Assembly (NCBI RefSeq): GCF_011397635.1
Contig: NC_064773.1
Span: 34,109,449 to 34,173,448, forward strand
Source: Epinephelus fuscoguttatus
Taxonomy: Eukaryota; Chordata; Actinopteri; Perciformes; Serranidae
DNA length: 64,000 nucleotides
Direction of reading: 5' to 3'
Each line of letters opens with the position of its first letter. Positions within the stretch are counted from its first letter, which is position 1. The notes under the pieces are model-generated. The model searched no databases, was not told where the DNA came from, and saw nothing but the letters and a program-made list of their open reading frames with translations. The position numbers were made by a program, and so were the translations under genes. This document shows, one piece after another, positions 1-10,200 of this stretch.

Positions 1-260
1 GTCTACGCACACACGTCTGATTAGCAGAGTTAGCATAGCAATGCTACGTGTCACATGTCCGTAACACGACGCGTTGTTGCTTCAACAGCTGACACTTTTG
101 ACCCCTCTGATTACATGACGTGTCTACGCACGCACGTCTAATTAGCATAGCAAGCTAGTTAGCATAGCGATGCTACGTGTCACATTTCCGTAGCATGATG
201 CGTTGTTGCTTCAACAGCTGACACTTTTGACCCCTCTGATTACATGACGTCTCTACGCAC
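1..260. repeat. Satellite-like tandem repeat, ~125-bp unit, two visible copies
   Basis: Two near-identical units start at 1 and about 121 and a third begins near 245. Each opens with GTCTACGCACRCACGTCT and closes with CTGACACTTTTGACCCCTCTG. The left end is cut by the window, so the array may be longer. No coding capacity was seen; the short minus-strand reading frames across it follow the repeat and are not genes. Confidence 0.8.
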
Positions 261-269
261 GCACGTCTA

Positions 270-484
270 ATAACCACACGTCTAGGCGTGTGCAGGTATT
301 GCACGCACATTGCATGTGTAACAAGTACACGGTGAATGCACGTGCAGTGCATGCGAAGCAAGTACACGGTGATGGTTGCACACGCAATTTACACGTATCA
401 AGTACGCAGTGAATGCAGTGTGTGTGTGTGTGTGTGTTCGCTGATACGTTTGACCCCTCATACACACACACACACACACACACA
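270..484. repeat. Short degenerate tandem repeats plus opposed (GT)n and (CA)n tracts
   Basis: Units of roughly 50-60 bp sharing CAAGTACACGGTGA and TGCACRYGCA run from 290 to 415. They are followed by (GT)n at 417-438 and (CA)n at 461-484. The two dinucleotide tracts are reverse complements separated by 22 bp, so they could fold into one hairpin. Confidence 0.7.
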
Positions 485-1421
485 GGGCTGCCCCTGACCA
501 AAATGGGGCCCTAAGCGAAATTTTATTTGGAGGCCCCCATCCCAAATGTATCATAGATACAAAATGACCGTACAACAACTTGCCATTTAACTTGACAACC
601 TTTACTGGCAATAACAAATGTACTGTAGATACAGTAGTTTGGCTGTATCAGTCAAATAAAATAAAAAATTAAAATAAATAAATAAATAAATAAATATTAA
701 ATAAAAATAACTTCAAACTGAAATAAATAAATAAACAAATTTGAGTCACAAATAGCCATCAGTTACTCATCAAAAGAAAGTAACTTCCACCACCTCAATC
801 CCCCACCCTTGATTAAACACTGAAAATAAAATAAAAGAGGGAGACAGGTTTTTCCTATTTAATCTTATTTTGTTATATTTGTCCCTCTCCCCTCTCTGGA
901 GGCGTCCGATCTCCCTCAGCCCTCCGCCTCTCCCACCTTAATTAAACACTGAAAACAGAAATAAAATACAGAGACATTCTTTTCTATTTTCATCTTATTT
1001 AGCTATATGTCTCCTTCTCCCCTCTCTGGGAGCATCCGACCTCCCGGCCCCGCACATACTCCCAAGGCTTGGGTCTCTCCCTCCGTGGAGCCCGCCCTCC
1101 CTCCCGTCCCCGCACATACTCCTGAGGCTCTTTTGGACAATGTGTCGACAACTCTTCACCTGCTGCAGCTCTGCAAGTGCCTGCCAGCGCACCCCTCTTA
1201 TTGTTCAGATGTGGAGTGCTGTCAATCATTGCAGCGACGCATGGGCGGTCAGGTCTCTTCTCTCCTTCCTCGAGCTGATTTTACGCACGCCTCACGGTAG
1301 CGCATGTGCGCATCCATTGCGCATATGCGCAAATGCGTCCCCTCGCGCAAAATGTGGCCCCCCATGGAAGATGAGGCCCTACGCACAGTGCGTGTTCTGC
1401 GTTTAGGGAGGGGCGGCTCTG
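483..1421. mobile_element. Non-autonomous DNA transposon-like element with short terminal inverted repeats
   Basis: The left end CAGGGCTGCCCCT and the right end AGGGGCGGCTCTG are imperfect inverted repeats. The element sits inside a CA-rich tract (CACACA on both sides), as expected for insertion into a microsatellite. Inside are A-rich tracts and two diverged copies of a ~130-bp block (about 790-960 and 905-1040). No transposase was seen. Family assignment is an inference. Confidence 0.5.
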
Positions 1422-1708
1422 CACACACATATCATGATATCATATTTTTATGTTTTTTCAAGCATCATGTTTCACGCCCAACAAGCCAACAAGCTAGAGA
1501 TCAAAAACAGTATGCCAATTATTTGACTTTGCTTCACTAGCACTAGCACTAGCATTAGATAGAACATCATACATCAGATCATGCTTGTCTTAACTAAAAA
1601 AAGCAGTTTTAATTATATATTGTGAAAATATCTATGACTGATTTGTCGACTGTTGTAGTCTTACATAACATAATGTTTGCTCTGTGTGCATGTCCTTGCT
1701 GTGTTTAG

Positions 1709-1887
1709 ATGAGACCAACAAAGAGTCAGTGTTGGCTATCCAAAGCAGCATCTTTACAGTGTGTCTGGATGGAGCGATGCCCTCTGAGTCTAATGAGAAG
1801 TATCGCATCAGTGCTCATCGTCAGATCCTACATGGAGGAGGCAGCCAGTGGTACAGTGGAAACCGCTGGTTTGACAAGGGGCTTCAG
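1709..1887 (+). CDS. crat-like copy A, exon with SGNRWFDK motif
   Basis: The acceptor is TGTTTAG before 1709 and the donor GTGATA follows 1887. The exon enters in phase 1, giving Asp with the G of the previous exon, and leaves in phase 0. It encodes 59 residues with IFTVCLD, LHGGG and [11 protein letters not shown], conserved in CRAT just before the active-site segment. It differs from the copy B exon (60104-60280) at 7 of 59 residues. Confidence 0.92.
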
Positions 1888-2411
1888 GTGATATAACACA
1901 CATGGAAATTATACACAACTTAACTGTCTTTCTGGCACAAGTACTGGGTACCAATATCAGTAATCAGAAAAACACACTGTAGGTGTGACAATTTACAAGA
2001 ATCCAACAACAGCCAGAAGACCTTTACTGAATATATTTCTATCTCTCTCTCTCTCTTGCTCTCACCTTATTCCAAATATTTTTTCTACATACATACTTTT
2101 TTAAAAAAAATATTGTGCTCATCATTTCTTATAATGGCAGTGATATTATTACAAAGCAATTCTTCTTTCCACCCGCTTGGACAATTTATCTCAGTTTCCA
2201 GCTTTGACCACATCACAATTCAGCTTCCAGCTTTTCTAAATTTATCTCTCAGCTCTAAACTTCTTTAGGTAATGCACCAATCAGGTAACAGGAACTCACA
2301 TTGGTGGCTATGGTGTTGGCTGGGTTTTCAAAATAAAAGCTCCCAGATGGTGACCATGGTTTACTGGGGGGCCAGACAAAGCTTATTTTTCATAATAAAA
2401 TCCCTCCATGG

Positions 2412-2494
<83 letters not shown>

Positions 2495-4238
2495 CTCCCA
2501 GATTTTGGTTGCCTATTTTCTTAAAATCGGTGTTAATGAGCACTTCTCCCTTTCCAAGATAATCTATCCACCTGACAGGTGTGTATACCAAGATGCTGAT
2601 TAAACAGTAACTTAAAGCTTAGGTGTGCCTTGGGATGGTCACAGTAAAAGGCCACTCTAAAATTTGCAGACCTGTGGAATGTTCACCCTCTGTTTTTCAA
2701 TTGCTGTGTGAAGTTGCTGGATATTGGCAACAAGCTTGTTGCACAGCTTGTACAGACAAGAATGGGAAATAAGTAAAAGCAAGAGTTAAAGAGCGCACTG
2801 CCCCCCTTGTAATTCTTTGAGTGTAGCAGTACAGGCTTACCAAAACAGTGTCAGATCCAGTGAAGTTAAAAATATGTATACTTGTTCAGTTTTTAAAGCA
2901 GAGGTCAGTACTGGGCAACCAATCAGCAAGGGCAAACAAAACCAGACAGGATGTGTTTGCACGTGTTAAAACTGAGGAATGATCAGGTCTTTGTCACCGC
3001 ACTAGCAATACCCACTACAGCTGGTGATATCCTAAGTTATGAAGAATGTTTATCTTTATCCACTGACAGTGAAGTTAGAAATGGCAAGGACCCAAGTATA
3101 AGACAGAACTGGAAAATCCAAATTGGGTAGACAACAGAGATTTGACAGTTTCACTTAACAGTGTGACACAACAGCAGGATTCATTTTTTGTGAGAAGCTA
3201 AACAGTTATTCCAAAATTCCTGATGTGAGAAGACACTTACCATTTTTTTTCTTTTTTTCAGATAATTATTGGAGAAGATGGGACATGTGGTGCAAACTTC
3301 TCATGTACAGTTGCTGATGGTGTAGTCCACTCATCCATTTGTGCGAAGTTAATAACAGACATGTAAGTAGACCATAAATAAACATGTTTTTGTAAGTGTA
3401 GGTGTTCTGATTTGTTATTTTGATGATTAAAAGTTCAGTAATGAGGCATCCTGCTGTAGCATGGATAGGTGGAATGATTGCTGTCTTTGTTCATCCACCC
3501 ATATGGCTTCTGTTCATACAAATAGCACTGGTCTATAATTGTTGGAGGTACTGGGGCACACCTTCCAGTGTTCATTTTGGCAGCTGTCTTAGATTTAGTA
3601 TTACAGTCGAAGTACATCGGTCAAGGACACAACGTGTAACATAGGTGGAGTGAGGATTTTTTACCTGCTATTTGCAGCATGAGGTTGCTGCCAGCTTCAC
3701 TATGCGAATATTGAATTTTGCCAAGTGTTGATGCAGTGGGTTATGCAGGGTTAGGAAGCGCAGACTATATTAACTTGTACTGAATTAATCCACCAGGTTG
3801 TTTTAACAACAGGACATTTGATTTGATCGATTTATATTTAGGTTAAATATAAAAACACATACAAGGTTGCGATGCTGCTTCGCATTTCCTCTGGTACAAT
3901 TAGGTATTCATTTTTATCCTGTCATTACCTGGCTCATAATCAGTGACAAAAGTTGGGACACACTGTGGTGAACAAAATTATTACTTAACAGCAACAGCCA
4001 GCTCTTAAATAAGCTGATTGGGCAGGTGCTCCCAGTTGCACTTACTAACTCCGCCTACTAGGGCCTGCAAGACAACAGAGGTACAGACATACAAGGGGAA
4101 AACACACCCAGCAGGTACTGCTAAAGCAGGAAGGTTGTCATAATCTTTTTTTAATAGACTGTACTCATTTTTTGTTTTCACGGTTTGATGTGAAAAGGCC
4201 ACTGAGTTGTGCACATAAAAACAAAACAAACAAACAAA

Positions 4239-4274
<36 letters not shown>

Positions 4275-7200
4275 AAACAGCTCCATAAAAAAAAGGCTTG
4301 GCTTACATGCTCAACACAGTGCACGCTGGCAGCACTCCCAGTAGCTTTCCTTTCACTTAATTGAATCTGACCCGCTAACATCTGCTACCTTCTCTGCAGT
4401 AAACCTCCCAAGATTATTAATATAGAACTTGAAGTTGCAGAGAACTACTGATTTAATTTTGGGCATGTAATTTTCTGGCTGAGGTGTAAAAGAGGTTTTC
4501 AACCCCTTGACCCCTTGGTATGAAAGTTAACCCACATAGGGTCCATATAGCTGAATGGTTTTACGCCGATGTAAGAGTTCTTCATCATTTTTATACAGCA
4601 CGCTATTCTCACCTGCCTCTTAGCCTAGACTTCAAACTGCATTGCTGGGATTGAACACCTCACTGTGCATGTGGATCCCGGACTTCGTTACAGCAGACCC
4701 TAGATGGTTAGAATTGGCAGACACACCTCTTCCACCCTCATCCTTAACACCGGAGAACCCCAGGGCTAGGTCCCCTACTGTATTCACTCAATGCTGTACA
4801 CACACAACTGTGTAGCCACTTTTGACTCCAACGCCATCATCAAGTTTGCTGATGACACAGCTGTGGTTGACCTGATCACAGATACCAATGAAAAGGCCCA
4901 TCTGAAAGAAATAGAGGACCTGACACACTGGTGTCAGGGCAACAAGCTACTCCTGAACGTCGCCAAGACTAAGGAGCTAAGAGAGGCCTTTGGGCAGAAG
5001 CAAGTATCTTGGTGTCCACAATGCCTGACCTGGGCATTGCACACTGACTCAGTGGTGAGAAAGGCAAGGCAGAGACTGTTTTACCTTAGACGCCTAAGGA
5101 AATTGTGGGTATTCATCAAATACAGAGGAATTTCTACTCCTGCGCTATTGAGAGTATCCTGATGAGGAACATCACTACTTAGTAAGGAAACAGCACTGAA
5201 CAGGTCCACAAGGCCCTACACACAAGGCCTTACAAACAGTGGATTGTTCAGCTAACAAAAAATAGGCACTACTTTACCCCTCCTAAAGGCTGTTTACACC
5301 AGGGGCTGCAAGAATAAAGCTATGAGAATCATTGACGATCCCAGCCACCCAGAACACTGCCTTTTCTCACTGTTGAGATCTGGAAGAAGGAATCAGATAC
5401 ACCAGGCAGGCACTGAGAGGTTCAGGAAGAGCTTCAACCCTCAGGCTACAAGGATTCTAAATGCCCCTGCCAAAGATGGCCCATTATTATAATCTTATAT
5501 GAATTATTACAGTCCTTTTATTTAATGTACAAATTAATAAACTGACAAATTCCATTTGACTAAAATTGTGTTTTGTATAATTTCATGTGTTTGATTGATT
5601 GATTGATTTTCTCTTGTGTGTGGAAACAGAAAAAAGCCAGACGTGCAGATGCAGTGTCCCATGAAGCCTTTACCCGCTCCCCAGAAATTACACTTCAACC
5701 TCACACCTGAGATCAAGAAGGACATTGAGGAGGCCAAGCAGCACATGGACACGTGAGAGCAGCTTTTAATTGAGATAGTTACAGAGACACCCAGGGACCA
5801 GAACAATAGAAACCAAGAGGAACATGAAGTCTTTTCCATTTCTATGTGTTGCTATGTAATGTAATGTTTTCACAATTAAATATATAGGCTACAGAAAAAG
5901 GGCTTCAAATGTGACCTGTGAGCCTAAGCCTGTATTATATCTAATGATTTTTTACATCTAAGGTCAACAAATATTTTTACAGTATCTTCCACTAAAAGAC
6001 CATGCACAAATAAACTGTGTTCAAATTATGGTCAGTGTTAAGCAACTACAGTGCTAAAAAGACAAACATTAATTGCAGATCTGTGGCAGGCACACAAACC
6101 TCTACATGAAAGTCCAATGTGCCATACACCCAGAGTTTAAATTGGGCCAGAGGGAGCAGAAAATTTAGTCTAACATGTACAAAACTAATGCTGCAGGAAG
6201 TGTGGTATCTCAGAATAAAGAAATGTTCATTATACGTAACTTCTAAAAATCAATTGGCATTATGCTGTGAAATACTTCTAAAAACATCAGTCAAACTACC
6301 CAAGGAAAGTCTCACATGTCTCATTTCCTCCACCACAGACTGGCTGACGACCTGGATCTGAGCTGTACGGGATTTGACCACTTTGGGAAAAACTTCATAA
6401 AGGCTCACAAGATGCGCCCTAATGCTTTCGTACAATTGGCGCTAAAGCTAGCCTACTACAGGTGAGGTGCTGAAAACTCATGTAGATTGACTGTCTTTGT
6501 ATGCAAACATTTCACTCTTTCCTTTATAAACCAAGGGGAACAAGAGAGCTGCAAAGATTGCATTAAAAATACCTTGATTATACAGTCAGGCAGTAACAGG
6601 GAATCTTGGAAAACTGAGCTGAAATCGATTGCTCCAGTTTTTAAAAGCTTTTTGGTTGTATTTAAAATGTTTGCGTTAGTGATCGAGAAGCAAAGTAAGT
6701 CACAGAGAGTACATTTTTTCATCAGCCAGAAACTTGTATAGCAATGGATAATCAAAATCTCTTAGCAAATAACACTGGATAGTTAATAAGAATGTTTGCA
6801 GAGCTCCAGTATTTGACTGATCAAGAAGTTTCAGGGCTGTGCATGTTGGAACAGAAGAGTTTGCTGAAAAAAAATCTCTTCTTTCTTTTATCAGGATGTA
6901 CCAGCAGATCTGTCCATCACTGGAATATGTCTCCCTGCGTGCGTTCAAACTAGGACGTATCAGTATGATGAATACAAACTCGCCTGCCTCAGCTGCCTTT
7001 GTTAAGGCCTTTGATGACTCCAAAATACAGGTCAAAATGCAGGGGAACTTTTTATGCAACTTATATAACTCTATCTTACTCAATGTAATGAAAAATAATG
7101 TGTTGAAAAGAATAGATTGCTCAAGATCATACTTTTGATGCATAGCAATCACACTTAAAAACATCAACCGACTATATGTGATGGTTTGTAACATTACTGT

Positions 7201-10200
7201 TTTCCTGTTTTTCACAGAACCCAGAGAAAGTTAATTTATTGGAAAAAGCTTTAGAGTCTCATGCATGGTACACTGACATGGTGAGTACCATTCACAGCAC
7301 CACGCAATACTTCATTTTAGTGTATGTCCAGATTATTGTCGATGTAAGGTATTCTTTCCATAAATGTAGCCAGCCAATCAGGACGTGCCTTCTCAAATAC
7401 ATGCAGACCACACAGTATAAGGGAGTACCACAATGCTATCCCTGATCCTTTTTCATCCTACACCTTCTTCAGTGAGCGGCAAGGGAGCGACAGGCCCCCT
7501 TGTTAATGGTTACATATCTTCACCTATGTTCAATTTCACACAGGCTCCACCCCCTACTACACTTTGGGTACAGTGGGTGGAGCCCAGTGAAGGAATGCAT
7601 TGTTGCAACATTAACCCGGCCAAAATGATCCTGACTGACGTTAGTCAGGGAAGTTTCAAGTTGCTGTGGCCTGCCTACTTTATAACCTAGGCCACCGAAG
7701 CTGAGCGGCAGATTGTCTTGCAGCGCCAGGAAGAACCATAGTCTCCATTGGATGTTGTGCCAGCTGGCAAACAAATTTACTTTCACTTTTCCGAACTGGT
7801 TCTACACTGCTTCACCACCTCACGGTGAAGCCTCCACTTGACTGGTATGGGTGTGCCCTTCGACATGATGTCGGCACTCCTGCTCTACAGTCCTGCAACA
7901 TGGAGGACCTTCAGAGACAAGAGGTGCTCTAATGCCCAAAACCACAGGCTCTCCGCCATCCTCAAAAGGGCAGTGGATGAAACTCTGCCCTGCCTGTTAA
8001 TGTAGGCCACCGTGGTGTAGTTGTTGGTCTTCGCCAACTCGTGCCCTGCTTGTGTGAGGGGCATAAAGTGTTGGAGGACCAAAAACACTGCCTGTAGCTT
8101 GAGGAGGTTGAGGTGTAAGATCCCCATCAGAGGCCACACACCACCTACCACTCTCCTTAAGCAACGCTCTGGGACTTGTCTGTGAACACCATGATGTACG
8201 TGGTCTCTCATCCCAATGATGTTCCCTGCAACAGGTGTTGTGGAGACCCTTAGTATCACAGGTCAGAATGCACTGAGGGGGAATGGTAACCAAGCATCAC
8301 TTGTGCTTTTTGGCATCTAAACAAAGGCTGGCAAGGTGCTGCATGTAAAGTTACCCAAACATGGAAAGTTCTGAGATGTAGTGAGGTCTTTGAATCCATC
8401 ACTGCTGTTGGACATGCAGCTGACAGTCTGTCATAGCCTGAGTGTCAGACTGAAGCTCCCAGAACCTTCAGTCTCACCCAGAATCTGACGTCATTAGTAT
8501 TCATGCCTTGGGGGTGCCGAAAACAAGCGAGCATTGCCCGTTTAAAATGTCTCCGTCGTTGTGCACGCCCAGCTGCATCGCCATTAAATCCAGTTTAGCA
8601 GCTTCCTTAATTTGGTCCTCCATTAACGCGAGTAGTGGCGAAATACCTCAATAGCATCGTTAATGTGGTCTGTAGGATCTGTAGCGGTCGCCATTGTTGC
8701 TATCCTCACCAGTTACCCACCGGTGTACAGCTTGACATCAGCGTGGCGCTGATTGGCTAATCGCTAGACCCACCCCCACCCCCGGCGTTCATTGGTCCGT
8801 CTATCGTTTGGACGAGATAAATCGCAAATTCATTGAAGTATGCCAGACCAGAGATGCAAGCCTACTCAGTTGAGTGGGCGGGGTCTATGGTCTGGAACCA
8901 GGCTAAGTCTGTCACTGTGTTTAATCCTGATTGTAAATTTGCTAACAACATTTTTTGCCAACAATACATATAAAACAAAAGCCAGAATACACAGTGTTTA
9001 GTTGCTGTGAGCTGTAAATAGCCCTCCTCTGAGCAGAAAGTAGAAGATAACGTTATCTCTGAACCTGATAGGGCAGAGCTTCTCTTCCTCTGGGCAGCTG
9101 CCGCTGTCTCACTCAGACTTACCCTGGGTCTGGATTCGCAGCTACCTGAACTGTCACAGAAATCTTCACTGGAAGGAAGGAACCACTTGACATAGTGTAA
9201 CTGCAACTTCTGGGGACCAAAATCCTAACCTCGTTACACACACACATTCTTGAACACATGACTGACATGATTGTACACAGTGCACTTTCCAAACTTTGAG
9301 GAAAAATCAGTGTTTTACCCCCATTTTCCACATACTCCGTTTGCGCCGCGCTGCACAGCACCTACTGGATGCGTTTCTGGAGCGCCGCACCGTACAGCGG
9401 AGCCGCAAGCTCATGTGGGAACTGTGAAATTACAGCATAAAAATCACTTAATAGAGTGTGAGCCAGACCAAAAGAATTGTTCATTCAGAAGGAGAAAGAG
9501 AGAAAACAAGTTTAGCTTGAGATCGCCTTGCTGTTCACATCAACATTAGGCTACTTCACGATTTTCAAAAAATTGAGAGTTTACAATCCGTAGTCTGTGC
9601 ATTGTGTTGTATTTTGAAATTTACCGGATGCCGTGTGCGCTCCGTTTCCGGTTTGGTGCAATCTGAGCTACGTGGCTTGATGTGCAATGGACGCACAGTC
9701 GCTGAAAAATAGACCTGGCGCGTATCTCTGACTAAGCAGAGTGCCGTGGTGCTTCTGGGACGCTCCAGAGACACTGTGAGGTGCTCACTGTGGAAATGAA
9801 GCTATTCACTGCGTGGCACAGACAGAGTATGTGGAAACTGAGGGTTAGGAGTAAGGAATTGCACTTAAAGCCACAGTGTGTAGGAATTTCTTCCATCTAA
9901 CGTTGAAATCATGTATTGTATTCAAACAGATGGCGCACTCTAGCGCCTCACTGTTTCAAACACGTATTGCAACAACTGTACCCGCTGAGTACCAAAAAGC
10001 TATGATAACACTGATGAAACCATGTCATCCGATACTACATGGAGTACTCATTCAGGCTCCTACACAGACACACGCAGCGCGAGTTGACAAACCCCCTCCT
10101 CACCATGCTGGCTGTGTTTACAACGTAGGACTGTTGGGGTGTAAATTGAAGCAAACCAATCACGACAAACTGACAAGTGGTTCAACCTCACACACCTCAT

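Noticed and set aside
2272..2591. Open frames with long IYIYIY runs on both strands
   Set aside because: They are produced by the (TA)n microsatellite at 2414-2493 and have no domain or exon structure.
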